A stretch of DNA of 64,000 nucleotides from Terrisporobacter mayombei (GTDB lineage Bacteria > Bacillota > Clostridia > Peptostreptococcales > Peptostreptococcaceae). The position numbers and the translations under genes are program-made. Location: positions 620,001 to 684,000 of the forward strand of contig NZ_JAHZMP010000002.1 of assembly GCF_020748465.1 (NCBI RefSeq). Direction: 5' to 3'. The notes under the pieces were generated by a model, which saw only the letters and a list, made by a program, of their open reading frames with translations, ran no database searches and was not told the origin of the DNA. Every line of letters begins with the position of its first letter. Within the stretch, counting starts at the first letter, position 1. Below are positions 37,092-46,886 of the stretch, piece by piece.

Positions 37092-38192
37092 ATGGAAATA
37101 TGTATTTTTTTAGGAGCGGGAGCTTCTGCAGCAGAAAATTTACCTATACAAAATGAATTATTTTCTAATTATTTTAAGAACAGTCTTCCTTTGCATCCAT
37201 ATAGCAAAATGAATACAAATCTTAGGGAATTTTTTAAAGAAATGTTTAATATTGACGTTTTACTAGATGATATAGATAAGGTTAACTTCCCAACATTTGA
37301 AGAAGTGCTTGGTATTTTGGACATGGCAGAACAAAGAAGAGAATCCTTTAAAAATTTTAGAACAGATACTTATAATAATAGAAGTGGGTCAATTAATATT
37401 TTGCGACAATATTTAGTATTATTAACTGCAAATTCAATTAACAATGCAGCAAAAGTTAGTAATAAGTATCACGAGCTATTATTAAAAAATTTAATGGAGA
37501 GAGATCAATTGTTTAATACTACTTTTATTAGTGCAAACTATGATATTCATATAGATAATACAATTTCTAAATTATATGATAAAGAAAATATGCCTGTGAT
37601 GCTAGATTATGGAGTGGATTTTGCTAATTTTAATTTTAAGAATAGCTCTTGGAAAAGACCTTGCGGAAAAACTATAAAACTGTATAAGATACATGGATCA
37701 CTAAACTGGCTATACTGTCCCATATGTTCAAGTTTAACACTTACTCCATATGAAGGTGGTGTAATGAGGATTTTAAATAATCAAGATGAAGCTACTTGTT
37801 TAAATTGTAATGAACGTACAATTCCAATAATAGTTCCGCCTACATATTTTAAAAATATGTCTAATGTTTACTTAAGTAGTGTATGGAACAAAGCAGAAGC
37901 CTCATTAAGAAAAGCTGACGTTATTATCTTTTGTGGATATTCATTTCCAGAGGCTGATATTCATATTAAATATATGTTAAAAAGAGTTCAAACAAGTAGA
38001 AATAAAAAGCCTTTGAAGATAATAGTATTTAACAATCATGAAAATAAATTAATGTCGGCCTTAAAGAAAGAAGAAATGAGATATAAAAGATTTTTGGGTG
38101 AAGATATTATTTTCACTAAAGATTCTTTTCAGGATTTTGCCATGAATCCTTATAAATATATAAGTCTTATAAAAAATAATAATAGATCTTAA
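37092..38192 (+). CDS. SIR2-like domain protein with zinc ribbon
   Basis: 366 residues. Sirtuin-like NAD-binding motif FLGAGASAAENLPIQN (residues 5-20), the ISANYD segment with the conserved Asn (~residue 150), KIHGSLNWLYCP with the catalytic-type His (~residue 204), and CGYSFPEADIHIKYML, which closes the NAD pocket. Two CxxC pairs (CPIC, CLNC) make a zinc ribbon inserted after the His. This is the SIR2_2-type group, which includes NAD-consuming immunity effectors as well as deacylases. No partner gene is adjacent, so the role is open. Confidence 0.82.
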   Translation: MEICIFLGAGASAAENLPIQNELFSNYFKNSLPLHPYSKMNTNLREFFKEMFNIDVLLDDIDKVNFPTFEEVLGILDMAEQRRESFKNFRTDTYNNRSGSINILRQYLVLLTANSINNAAKVSNKYHELLLKNLMERDQLFNTTFISANYDIHIDNTISKLYDKENMPVMLDYGVDFANFNFKNSSWKRPCGKTIKLYKIHGSLNWLYCPICSSLTLTPYEGGVMRILNNQDEATCLNCNERTIPIIVPPTYFKNMSNVYLSSVWNKAEASLRKADVIIFCGYSFPEADIHIKYMLKRVQTSRNKKPLKIIVFNNHENKLMSALKKEEMRYKRFLGEDIIFTKDSFQDFAMNPYKYISLIKNNNRS

Positions 38193-38237
38193 AAAGTGAT
38201 AAAATAGAGTATTAAAAAGTATTAGGGGGGAATAAAA

Positions 38238-38939
38238 ATGTTTGGAGTAATAGTAAACAGTTTAGCTATAATTTGTGGAGGAATACTAGGTTTAATAATA
38301 AATAAAGGAATACCTAAACGATTGGATAAATCTATTATGGATGGATTGGCACTTGTAGTTACGTATATGGGAATATCTGGTGCGTTAAAAGGGGACAATC
38401 CATTATATGTAATAATATCTATGACAGTTGGCATAATCATAGGTGAGTTAATTGATATAGACAATTTATTGAATAAATTAGGCTCATATTTAGATGAAAA
38501 ATTATCTAAAAAAAATATATCAAATTCAGATGAAGAAAATAAAATATCAAAAGGATTTGTTTCTTCTAGCTTATTGTTTTGTGTAGGTGCTATGGCTGTA
38601 GTTGGCTCTATTCAAAGCGGACTTTCAAATGATAATTCAGTATTACTTGCAAAATCAGTATTAGATGGGATTTCTTCAATATTTTTTGCTGCATCTATGG
38701 GAGTAGGAGTATTATTATCAAGCATAGCTGTTTTTTTATATGAAGGAATAATTACCCTAGGAGCTTCTGGTTTATCAAATATACTAAGTACAAATGTTAT
38801 AACATATATGACATGTGTAGGAAGTTTGTTAATTATGGCCATGGGATTAAATATGCTTAAGGCATGTGATATAAAAGTTGCAAATATGCTACCAGCTATG
38901 TTTATTCCTATAATTATGGGGATTTTCAACATTATTTAG
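38238..38939 (+). CDS. DUF554 family membrane protein
   Basis: 233 residues with about six or seven membrane helices. Family lines such as MFGVIVNSLAIICGGILGLI, the conserved GxxxGE (VGIIIGELIDID) and FCVGAMAVVGSIQSGLS, which defines DUF554 (YqgA-like). A possible transporter of unknown substrate. AGGGGGG ribosome site. Single gene, 45 bases after the SIR2-like gene, so possibly co-transcribed. Confidence 0.9.
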   Translation: MFGVIVNSLAIICGGILGLIINKGIPKRLDKSIMDGLALVVTYMGISGALKGDNPLYVIISMTVGIIIGELIDIDNLLNKLGSYLDEKLSKKNISNSDEENKISKGFVSSSLLFCVGAMAVVGSIQSGLSNDNSVLLAKSVLDGISSIFFAASMGVGVLLSSIAVFLYEGIITLGASGLSNILSTNVITYMTCVGSLLIMAMGLNMLKACDIKVANMLPAMFIPIIMGIFNII

Positions 38940-39042
38940 AAGAAGTTTTAGACAAATTATTTATTTGGAAGGAATATAACTCTTAAAATCAAATATTTAG
39001 TAATAAAATGAATTAATATTTGATTTTTAGGAGGGGAACTAA

Positions 39043-39909
39043 ATGATAACTTTTGATATAAACGGCGCAATAATAAAATTTGATGAAAAAAGAGATGAGT
39101 ATAACGCAATTAGAAAAAATTTCAAATTGTATGGAGATGAGTGCTCTAAACAATTTACGGAGTATTGTTTAGACAGTGTAACAAATACTAGACATATTAG
39201 TGAAAAACACTTTGAATATGGTCAAAATTTAGTTTATGAGGTAATAAGAAAAGGTGTAGAAACTCTTGTTGGATATAATATCATAACAATTGATTTTAAT
39301 TTATTCAAAGAGCTATATTGTAATAAATATTTAGATTTCGAAAGACTTTTTAATAATGTAACTAGAGATTTATCTAATTCTAGAAATAAAAAAAATATAA
39401 AATTGTTTGATATTAAACCAATCATATCTAAGCTTTGCGAATATCTTTATGAAGATTGTTTTAGTGTGCATCTTGCTGTACTAGATGCATTAATAGATAA
39501 CGGTGTAACAGAAGTGAATTCTTATATAGACAAAAAATCTATTAGACAATCCGATGCTCTTTTTAATAATTATAAAGATGGATTTATTAGCAAGCTAGAT
39601 GGATGCAAGGTAGTGCAAAAGATTATAATGTCAAATCCATATAGAAAAGAAGTTTATGAGTTTCTTATAAAAGAAGATGGTGATTTTTCTGGTGAAATAG
39701 AAAGTCTAGCATCATATTTAGGATTTGATTTAAAAGAATATAAAAGTTTTTTAATGGACATGTATATAAAGGAATTAATGGACAGAGGTGTTGGTGATAT
39801 TGACACTGCAAAAGAAAAAGTTAAAAAGTATGCAAAATATATAGGTTGTAAAAATGATAGTATTTTCTTAACTAGAATCGACGCTATATATACTTTTGAA
39901 AATGCATAG
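39043..39909 (+). CDS. Hypothetical helical protein
   Basis: 288 residues, mainly helical, rich in Lys, Asp and Tyr, without signal peptide or membrane segment. I recognise no family. The final third ('SLASYLGFDLKEYKSFLMDMY', 'KKYAKYIGC') is a regular amphipathic helix array. AGGAGGGG ribosome site; a strong terminator follows. An adaptor or stress-type cytoplasmic role would be guesswork. Confidence 0.6.
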   Translation: MITFDINGAIIKFDEKRDEYNAIRKNFKLYGDECSKQFTEYCLDSVTNTRHISEKHFEYGQNLVYEVIRKGVETLVGYNIITIDFNLFKELYCNKYLDFERLFNNVTRDLSNSRNKKNIKLFDIKPIISKLCEYLYEDCFSVHLAVLDALIDNGVTEVNSYIDKKSIRQSDALFNNYKDGFISKLDGCKVVQKIIMSNPYRKEVYEFLIKEDGDFSGEIESLASYLGFDLKEYKSFLMDMYIKELMDRGVGDIDTAKEKVKKYAKYIGCKNDSIFLTRIDAIYTFENA

Positions 39910-39910
39910 A

Positions 39911-39945
39911 AAAAAGCTTCTACTTATCAAGTAGAAGCTTTTTAT
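39911..39945 (+). terminator. Rho-independent terminator
   Basis: Perfect 15-bp stem AAAAAGCTTCTACTT / AAGTAGAAGCTTTTT with a 3-base loop and T-rich tail. Confidence 0.92.
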
Positions 39946-40510
39946 ATATTTGGAAAATTCAAAAAACTTTTGTGAATTAGGTTAATATTTTATTTAGTTA
40001 ATTTTTTTAATAAATAGATATGCAAGATAGTTTTATTGTTAAAATAAATAATATTTACTTAAATCAATATGCGATTAATATTAATGTATATTATTATTAA
40101 TAATAATTACTAAAAGTAAAATTTTTATTTAATAAAATAATATTTAAAGTGAAAATGCTTAAGATACAAATATAATGAAAGTAAATACAGTGTTTTTATT
40201 TATTTTTATTAAACTTACCTATAAAGTAGCATGAGCATTGATTAAAATAATTAATTACTAAAAAGAATAATATTGTTAATTCTTATTATAAATTATATAT
40301 TAATTACATTTCTATTTTTACAAAAAATTCTGATAATAAAGTATAATAAAAAAAATACTTGAAAAATAGATATAAAAACCGAAAAAATGGTTAAATAAAT
40401 AACAAAATTACAAGTTTTATGTTTGCTATAATTTCCTTTTTTTGCTAATATTATTATTAGTAGTACATATACCTAATAAAGATACAATTTTTAAATAGGG
40501 GGTAAATTAA
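39946..40510 (+). promoter_or_regulatory. Long AT-rich upstream region of the flavin complex operon
   Basis: 565 bases without a gene, more than 80% A+T. Two TTGTTAA half-sites (40036-40042 and 40273-40279) resemble halves of the Rex redox-repressor operator TTGTTAAnnnnTTAACAA, but neither has a good second half. Several TATAAT-like hexamers occur (for example 40342-40347). Nothing else recognisable. Confidence 0.3.
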
Positions 40511-41020
40511 ATGAGTGAAAAATGCTGTTGCGGGACTGATAAATGTCAAGACTTCAAAGAGCTTGGTCCCGTATTAGACAAATATGCCAAAGTACCTGGA
40601 AGTTTGATAACTATTTTACAAAAAACTCAAGATATCTATGGATATATTTCAATTGATGCTATGAATTATATTTCAGAGGCAACAGGTATAAAAACTGCCA
40701 AAATATATGGCGTTGCCACATTCTATGCGCAATTTAGATTGCAACCAATAGGAAAGTATTTAATAATGTTATGTCAAGGAACTGCATGCCATGTAAATGG
40801 ATCTGAAATGATTGAAGAAGCTGTTTGTGAATTTTTAAATATTCAAGATGGTGAAACAACAGAAGATGGAAGATTTACATTAAATAATGTTGCATGTTTA
40901 GGATGTTGTTCATTAGCGCCTGTTATGATGGTTAAAAGTGCAGATGGTGATGAAACTTATGGAAACTTAACTAAAGATTCTGTTAAAGAAATATTAACAG
41001 AAATTAGAGAAAGATCATAG
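40511..41020 (+). CDS. NuoE-like [2Fe-2S] subunit of an electron-bifurcating complex
   Basis: 169 residues. Thioredoxin-like ferredoxin with four cluster Cys in CQGTACHVNG and CLGCCSLAP (about residues 92-97 and 133-137). The N-terminus has an extra Cys-rich piece (MSEKCCCGTDKC). It carries electrons to or from the FMN subunit encoded next. Gene order NuoE-NuoF-(NuoG+GltD) matches the StnABC/Bfu-type complexes; see the next two entries. GGGGGT ribosome site. Confidence 0.85.
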   Translation: MSEKCCCGTDKCQDFKELGPVLDKYAKVPGSLITILQKTQDIYGYISIDAMNYISEATGIKTAKIYGVATFYAQFRLQPIGKYLIMLCQGTACHVNGSEMIEEAVCEFLNIQDGETTEDGRFTLNNVACLGCCSLAPVMMVKSADGDETYGNLTKDSVKEILTEIRERS

Positions 41021-41033
41021 GGGGTGAAAAGTG

Positions 41034-42782
41034 ATGAAAGTTATAATCGGTCAAGGTAGTTGCGGTGTTGCAACTGGAGCAAAAAAGACAGCAGCAGAAT
41101 TTGAGAGACTTATAGAAGAAAAAAACCTAAATATTAAGGTTGATATTACTGGTTGTGTAGGTACTTGTTACCTAGAACCAATTGTAGATGTATATGACGA
41201 CGATGAAGTTATGACAAGATATGTAAAAGTAAAACCAGAATGTGCTTTAGAAATAGTAGAAAAACATCTTGTTAAAGGGGAAATAGCCACTGATTTAGAA
41301 ATATCAGATGAAGATAAATTATTTATAGAAAAACAACAAAGAGTTGTACTTAGAAACTGCGGTTTAATAAATCCTGAAAAAATAGAAGAATACGTCGCAG
41401 TAGGTGGATATGAAGCTACTAAAAAAGTTGTAACTTCAATGACACAAGAAGATGTAATAGAAGAAATAAAAGTTTCAGGACTTAGAGGTAGAGGAGGCGC
41501 AGGATTTCCTACTTGGTTTAAGTGGAATGCAGCCTTACAAAATAAAGCAGATCAAAAATACATAGTATGTAATGCAGACGAAGGTGATCCTGGTGCATTT
41601 ATGGATAGATCTGTTCTAGAAGGTGACCCTCATTCACTTATAGAAGGTATGATTATAGGTGGATATGCAATGGGTGCTACTGAAGGTGTTATATATGTTA
41701 GAGCTGAGTATCCTCTTGCTATACATAGACTTGAAATAGCTATGGCTCAAGCTAGAGAAAAAGGTTTTCTTGGTAAAAATATATTTGGATCAGGATTTGA
41801 TTTTGATTTAAGAATAAAAGCTGGTGCTGGAGCATTCGTTTGTGGTGAAGAAACTGCACTTATAGCTTCTCTTGAAGGAGAGAGAGGAATGCCTAGACTA
41901 AAACCACCATTCCCAGCTGCAAAAGGATATTGGCAAAAACCTACTAATATAAACAATGTTGAAACTTATGCTAACGTTGCTTGGATAATAGTAAATGGTG
42001 GAGCTGCATTTGGTGCAATGGGAACTGATAAGAGTAAAGGTACAAAAGTATTTGCTCTTGCAGGTAAAATTAAAAAAGGTGGACTAGTTGAAGTTCCTAT
42101 GGGTCTTCCACTAAAAGACGTTATATTTGGAATAGGTGGAGGAATCAAAAAAGATAAAGCATTTAAGGCTGTTCAAATGGGTGGACCATCTGGTGGATGT
42201 ATACCATCTGCTTTAATAGAAACACCTGTTGATTATGAAAATATAAACAAAACTGGGGCTATTGTTGGTTCTGGTGGTATGATTGTAATGGACGAAACTA
42301 CTTGTATGGTTGACATGGCAAGATACTTCCTAGATTTCACTAGAAAAGAATCTTGTGGTAAATGTAACTACTGTAGAGTAGGAACTAAGAGAATGCTTGA
42401 AATATTAGAAAGAATAACTAAAGGTAAAGGTAAGGATGGCGATATAGAACTTCTTGAAGAATTAGCAGTAAAAATAAAAGATGGTTCTATGTGTGGTCTA
42501 GGTCAAACTGCTCCTAACCCAGTTCTTACAACTATTAAATATTTTAGAAATGAATATGAAGATCATATTTATAATAAAAAATGTACAGCTAAATCATGTA
42601 AAGCTTTAATTTCATTTAATATAACTGAAGATTGTAAAGGATGTAGAGCTTGTGCTAAAAAATGTCCAGTTGAAGCTATATCAGGTGAAAAGAAAGAAAT
42701 GCATGTAATAGATCACGATAAATGTATAAAATGTGGTAAGTGCGAAGAAACTTGTAAGTTCGGCGCAATAGTTAGAGGCTAG
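41034..42782 (+). CDS. NuoF-like FMN/NADH-binding subunit
   Basis: 582 residues. In order: a small N-terminal [2Fe-2S] thioredoxin-like domain (GQGSCGVATGAKK; CVGTCYLEP), the FMN/NADH domain with GLRGRGGAGFPTWFKW (~residue 148) and NADEGDPGAFMDRS, an SLBB region, the [4Fe-4S] helix bundle (ESCGKCNYCRVGTKRM, DGSMCGLGQTAPNP) and a C-terminal two-cluster ferredoxin (CKGCRACAKKCP, CIKCGKCEETC). This is the layout of HydB/StnB-type subunits where FMN electrons are bifurcated or merged. ATG 41034 chosen for its distance from GGGGTG; GTG 41031 is possible. Confidence 0.9.
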   Translation: MKVIIGQGSCGVATGAKKTAAEFERLIEEKNLNIKVDITGCVGTCYLEPIVDVYDDDEVMTRYVKVKPECALEIVEKHLVKGEIATDLEISDEDKLFIEKQQRVVLRNCGLINPEKIEEYVAVGGYEATKKVVTSMTQEDVIEEIKVSGLRGRGGAGFPTWFKWNAALQNKADQKYIVCNADEGDPGAFMDRSVLEGDPHSLIEGMIIGGYAMGATEGVIYVRAEYPLAIHRLEIAMAQAREKGFLGKNIFGSGFDFDLRIKAGAGAFVCGEETALIASLEGERGMPRLKPPFPAAKGYWQKPTNINNVETYANVAWIIVNGGAAFGAMGTDKSKGTKVFALAGKIKKGGLVEVPMGLPLKDVIFGIGGGIKKDKAFKAVQMGGPSGGCIPSALIETPVDYENINKTGAIVGSGGMIVMDETTCMVDMARYFLDFTRKESCGKCNYCRVGTKRMLEILERITKGKGKDGDIELLEELAVKIKDGSMCGLGQTAPNPVLTTIKYFRNEYEDHIYNKKCTAKSCKALISFNITEDCKGCRACAKKCPVEAISGEKKEMHVIDHDKCIKCGKCEETCKFGAIVRG

Positions 42783-42799
42783 GGGAGGAGGATGATAAT

Positions 42800-45700
42800 A
42801 TGAATAAATTCAGATTAAATATAGACGGAAAAGAAGTATTTGGATTACCAGGTCAAACAATTCTTGAAGTTGCAAGAGAAAATGATGTTTTCATTCCTAC
42901 TCTATGCTACGATGAAAGAACTAAAATATATGGTTCATGTGGTTTATGTGTAGTTGAAATAGAAGGAATGCCAAAAATGGTAAAGGCTTGTGCTACAGAA
43001 ATATCACCTAATATGATAATAAAAACTAATACAAGCAGAGTTATAGAGTCAAGAAAAACAAATTTAGAGTTATTACTATCTAATCACGTGGGAGATTGTA
43101 GACCTCCATGTGTTCTAGCATGTCCTGCAGGTACTGATTGCCAAGGATATGTGGGCTTAATAGCAAATGGCGAATATGATGCAGCCATCGAATTAATTAA
43201 AGATAGAATTCCACTACCAGCAGCTATTGGTAGGGTATGTCCTCATCCTTGTGAAGAAAATTGTAGAAGAAAACTTGTGGAAGAGCCAGTATCTATTGCT
43301 TGGTTAAAAAGATTTGCTGCTGATAAAGATTTAGAAAGTGAAAATCCATTTATGCCAGAAATAGAAGAAGAAACTGGTAAGAGTGTTGCTATAATAGGTG
43401 GTGGGCCAATGGGTCTATCTGCTGCATATTTCTTAAGACAAATGGGTCATAGTGTAACTATAATTGAATCTATGCCTAAACTTGGAGGTATGCTTCGTTA
43501 TGGGATACCAGAGTACAGACTTCCAAAAGCAGTTTTAGATGAAGAAATAGCATTAATCGAAAGTATGGGTGTTAAAATGATACCTAATACTAAAGTTGGT
43601 GTTGATATACCATTTGAAACTATAAAAGCAGACTATGATGCTGTACTTCTTGGAATAGGCGCTTGGGTGTCTACTGGTGTTAGATGCAAAGGTGAAGATA
43701 GTGAAGGTGTTATAGGTGGTATAGACTTCCTAAGAAAAGTTGTTAGAAATGAAGAAATAAAACTTGGTGAAAATGTGGCTATAGTTGGTGGTGGTAACAC
43801 TGCAATGGATGCTTGCAGAACAGCCGTAAGACTAGGAGCTAAAAAAGTTTATAATATATATAGAAGAACTAAAAATGAAATGCCTGCTGATATGGTAGAA
43901 ATAGTTGAAGCTGAAGAAGAAGGAGTAATCTTCAAAAACTTAACTAATCCTATTGAAGTTATTGCAGACGAAAATGGAAAAGTAAAACAAGTAGTACTTC
44001 AAGTTATGGAACTTGGTGAAGCTGATGCTTCAGGAAGAAGAAAACCAGTACCAGTAGAAGGAAAAACTGAGACTATAGATATAGATACTATGATTTTAGC
44101 TATAGGTCAAGCAGTAGATGCTTCTAAATTTGAAGGTATGGATAAAACTAGAAAAAATGCCATAGCTTATGATAAAGATACATTTATGACAAGTATGCCA
44201 GGTGTATTTGCTGGTGGAGACTGTGGTAATGATAAGATATCAATAGCAGTAGAAGCTATATCAGATGCTAGAAAAGTATCAGATTCTATAGATGCTTATT
44301 TAAATGGTGAAGTATTAAAGTATGAAAAACCATTTGTTGTTGAAAGATTTGATATAACTGAGAAAACATTTGAAGATAGAGAAAGAATGTGTAGACCAGT
44401 TATGGATCAATTAGAAGCAGAAGAAAGAAAAGATAATTTTACTGAAGTAGTATTCGGATATGATGAAGAACAAGCAGTAAATGAAGCTTCTAGATGTTTA
44501 GAATGTGGTTGTCATGATTACTTCGAATGTAAATTAATAGATTATGCTAATCAGTATGATGTTCATCCAGAAAGATTAGCTGGAGATAAAAATGTAATAG
44601 AATTTGAAGATGATCATCCATTTATAGTAAGAGATCCTAACAAATGTATACTTTGCGGACTTTGTGTAAGAGTTTGTGATGAAGTTATGGGTGTTGGAGC
44701 TTTAGGACTTGTTGACAGAGGTTTTGATACTGTTGTTAAACCATCACTTGAAAAACCTTTAGCAGAGTCTGGATGTATATCTTGTGGACAATGTGTAAGT
44801 GTTTGTCCAACAGGAGCACTTCAAGAAAGACAAAGTGTAGTTAAAGAAGTTCCACTTGAAACAGATGTTACAGACACTACTTGTTCATTCTGTTCAGTAG
44901 GATGTTCTCTACATTTAGAATCATATGGAGATATGTTAATTAAATCTAACCCAGATAAAAATGGTCCAGTAAATAGGGGACTTTTATGTGGCAAAGGTAA
45001 ATGGGGATTTGATTGTTCAGTTCTAGAAGGAAAATTAACAAATTCACTTATAAAAGGTGAAGATGGATTTAGAGATGCTGATTATCATGAAGCTTTAGTA
45101 CTTACTGCTAAGAAAGCTGAAAGTATAGCTGCTAAACATGGTAAAGATGCTGTTGCTGTTGCTATATCAGATAGATTTACAAATGAAGAAGCTTATGTAA
45201 TGAAAAAATTAGCTGACACTATGGGAGCAAAAACACTTTGCTTTAATAATGTTGAAAGCGGATTAGAAAAAGTTCTAGGATTAGATGCTTCTCCTAATAC
45301 AATTGATGAATTACTAGCTACAAATGTAATAGTTACTTTTGGATTTGTAATGGAAAACAATCCAGTAATTCAACTTAAATTAAAACAAGCTGCTGAGCAA
45401 GGGGCAAAAGTATATGTAATAAACCCTAAAGAATATGAAGTAAATAACTTTGATTTTGCTACAAAAGTCGTATATGTTGAAAATGACTTAAGCGCTGTTA
45501 AAGAAATAGCGAAAGCTTTAATAGAAATGGGTAAAGTTTCTTCAATGGATAATTTTGAAGATTTTAAAGCTTCATTAGATAATGTTTCTGTAAGTGATGA
45601 AATAAAAGAAATAGCAAATGCTTATGCTACAGCTAAAAAAGCAATGCTTGTATTCCAACAAAATGTAGTTTCAGTTGAAGTTGCTACTATGATAGGAAAT

Positions 45701-46297
45701 ATTGCTTTACTTTCAGGACATATAGGAACACCTAGAGATGGTGTACTTCAAATAAAAGCTAAAAACAATTCTCAAGGATTAATTGATATGGGAATAAAAG
45801 CTGGAGTAGAAGCTCTGGACGGTGTTAAAGGACTTCTATGCTTTGGAGAAAATCCTAATGTTAATTTATCTGATTTAGAGTTCTTAATGGTTTTAGATAC
45901 TCATATGACTGAAACTTGTGATATAGCTGATGTTATTATACCAGGTACTGGTTTTGCATCATCAAATGGAACATTTACTAATACAGAAAGAAGAATACAA
46001 AGCGTAAATGCAGCTATAGATGAAAATGTATTATATAATTATGAAGTTGCAGCTGAAATAGCTCATGTATATGAAGTAGATTTTAACTATAGAGATACTG
46101 CTGATATAAGCATTGAAATGGAAGATGTTTTACCTAAATATAAATATGCTAAACTTGGAGAAGTATATGGTAATGTATTAACTCCAGATGATGCTAAATT
46201 TGTAGTGGTAAATGATGGAGAATTTGTAAATATTCATAATTGTACTGACAATTTAATGAATATTATAAATGAAAGATTACCAAAGCAAGTTAAATAA
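42800..46297 (+). CDS. NuoG-like/GltD-like fusion subunit of electron-bifurcating transhydrogenase
   Basis: 1165 residues. Order: NuoG-type [2Fe-2S] (residues ~33-65, SCGLCVVEI); GltD-type N-terminal Cys cluster (CRPPCVLACPAGTDCQG, CPHPCEENCRR); FAD site GGGPMGLSAAYFLRQ (~197); NAD(P) site VAIVGGGNTAMDACR (~327); two [4Fe-4S] ferredoxin motifs (CILCGLCVRVCD ~615; CISCGQCVSVCP ~658); then CSFCSVGC ... CGKGKWG and a molybdopterin-oxidoreductase-like domain that lacks a Cys/Sec in the formate-dehydrogenase catalytic position (NNVESG there), like NuoG. This fits StnC of the Sporomusa-type Nfn: NADH and ferredoxin exchange with NADPH. Function inferred. Confidence 0.82.
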   Translation: MNKFRLNIDGKEVFGLPGQTILEVARENDVFIPTLCYDERTKIYGSCGLCVVEIEGMPKMVKACATEISPNMIIKTNTSRVIESRKTNLELLLSNHVGDCRPPCVLACPAGTDCQGYVGLIANGEYDAAIELIKDRIPLPAAIGRVCPHPCEENCRRKLVEEPVSIAWLKRFAADKDLESENPFMPEIEEETGKSVAIIGGGPMGLSAAYFLRQMGHSVTIIESMPKLGGMLRYGIPEYRLPKAVLDEEIALIESMGVKMIPNTKVGVDIPFETIKADYDAVLLGIGAWVSTGVRCKGEDSEGVIGGIDFLRKVVRNEEIKLGENVAIVGGGNTAMDACRTAVRLGAKKVYNIYRRTKNEMPADMVEIVEAEEEGVIFKNLTNPIEVIADENGKVKQVVLQVMELGEADASGRRKPVPVEGKTETIDIDTMILAIGQAVDASKFEGMDKTRKNAIAYDKDTFMTSMPGVFAGGDCGNDKISIAVEAISDARKVSDSIDAYLNGEVLKYEKPFVVERFDITEKTFEDRERMCRPVMDQLEAEERKDNFTEVVFGYDEEQAVNEASRCLECGCHDYFECKLIDYANQYDVHPERLAGDKNVIEFEDDHPFIVRDPNKCILCGLCVRVCDEVMGVGALGLVDRGFDTVVKPSLEKPLAESGCISCGQCVSVCPTGALQERQSVVKEVPLETDVTDTTCSFCSVGCSLHLESYGDMLIKSNPDKNGPVNRGLLCGKGKWGFDCSVLEGKLTNSLIKGEDGFRDADYHEALVLTAKKAESIAAKHGKDAVAVAISDRFTNEEAYVMKKLADTMGAKTLCFNNVESGLEKVLGLDASPNTIDELLATNVIVTFGFVMENNPVIQLKLKQAAEQGAKVYVINPKEYEVNNFDFATKVVYVENDLSAVKEIAKALIEMGKVSSMDNFEDFKASLDNVSVSDEIKEIANAYATAKKAMLVFQQNVVSVEVATMIGNIALLSGHIGTPRDGVLQIKAKNNSQGLIDMGIKAGVEALDGVKGLLCFGENPNVNLSDLEFLMVLDTHMTETCDIADVIIPGTGFASSNGTFTNTERRIQSVNAAIDENVLYNYEVAAEIAHVYEVDFNYRDTADISIEMEDVLPKYKYAKLGEVYGNVLTPDDAKFVVVNDGEFVNIHNCTDNLMNIINERLPKQVK

Positions 46298-46322
46298 TAT
46301 ATATTACTCTATATAAATAATG

Positions 46323-46353
46323 GAGCCACCCTTTAATAGGGTGGCTCTTATAT
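46323..46353. terminator. Bidirectional terminator
   Basis: GAGCCACCCT-TTAAT-AGGGTGGCTC between the flavin complex operon and a convergent gene remnant. Confidence 0.87.
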
Positions 46354-46372
46354 TATAAGAATTATATTTTAA

Positions 46373-46874
46373 TTATTTCACGTTTTTAATGGCATTTTCA
46401 GCATAAGTTGTAGTTACTACTGAGTCATATGGTACTTTCTCGTTTAATTCTCCGCCTTCAATCATAACATCCATTAATCTATTTAAGCTATCTTCTTTTA
46501 GAAGTGGATCTGATGACCATGCATCAATTTCTTTATATTTTTGGGTAACAACTATTAAATCTTCTAAAGAAGTATCTTCAAAGAATGGTTGCATAGCTTT
46601 AGCTACTTCTTCGTCAGAAGCTTGTTGAACCCATTTTTGGCCTTTATATAGGGCATTAGTAAATCTTTGTATTAAATCTGAATTCTTATCCATATATGAT
46701 TTAGTAGCACTGTAACAAGTAAAAGGTATTTCACCAGCATCCTGACCAACAGATGCTACAATATAACCTGCACCTTCTTTTACTAACCCAGTTGCAGTAG
46801 GTTCAAATGCTGTTGTATAATCAGCTTCTCCAGCAGCAAATGCTCCTGACATTACACCAAATTGTTTAGGTGTA
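46373..46874 (-). pseudogene. ABC transporter substrate-binding protein, 3' part, cut by prophage
   Basis: The minus-strand frame encodes the C-terminal half of a SsuA/TauA/ThiY-like periplasmic binding protein: KQFGVMSGAFAAGEADYTTA, FEPTATGLVKEGAGYIVA, then a helical C-terminus. No signal peptide or N-lobe is present. The frame enters the prophage junction at about 46874 and stops soon after. The missing 5' half should lie at the far end of the prophage, beyond this window. Normally such proteins deliver nitrate, sulphonates, thiamine precursors or aromatics. Confidence 0.85.
46853..46874. repeat. Probable left attachment site (attL)
   Basis: TACACC, a 10-base spacer, then GGTGTA, a small inverted repeat exactly where the host reading frame ends and prophage DNA begins, 13 bases from the recombinase stop codon. 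Serine integrases use short att sites with flanking inverted repeats and a central dinucleotide. Confidence 0.65.
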
Positions 46875-46886
46875 TGACTATAACAG

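Noticed and set aside
37092..38939. A two-gene defence system made of the SIR2-like protein and the DUF554 protein
   Set aside because: DUF554 is a common transporter-like family with no known defence link, and closeness alone is weak evidence.
40036..40279. Rex repressor operators before the flavin complex operon
   Set aside because: Only TTGTTAA half-sites are present, with no matching second halves, so they are noted but not called.
40511..46297. Iron-only hydrogenase or formate dehydrogenase operon
   Set aside because: The H-cluster motifs of hydrogenase are absent, and the molybdopterin-like domain lacks a Cys/Sec at the formate-dehydrogenase catalytic position.
46373..46852. A complete 159-residue gene starting at ATG 46852
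   Set aside because: The product is only the C-terminal half of a binding protein, in-frame family sequence continues upstream of that Met, and there is no ribosome site; it is a gene cut by the prophage.
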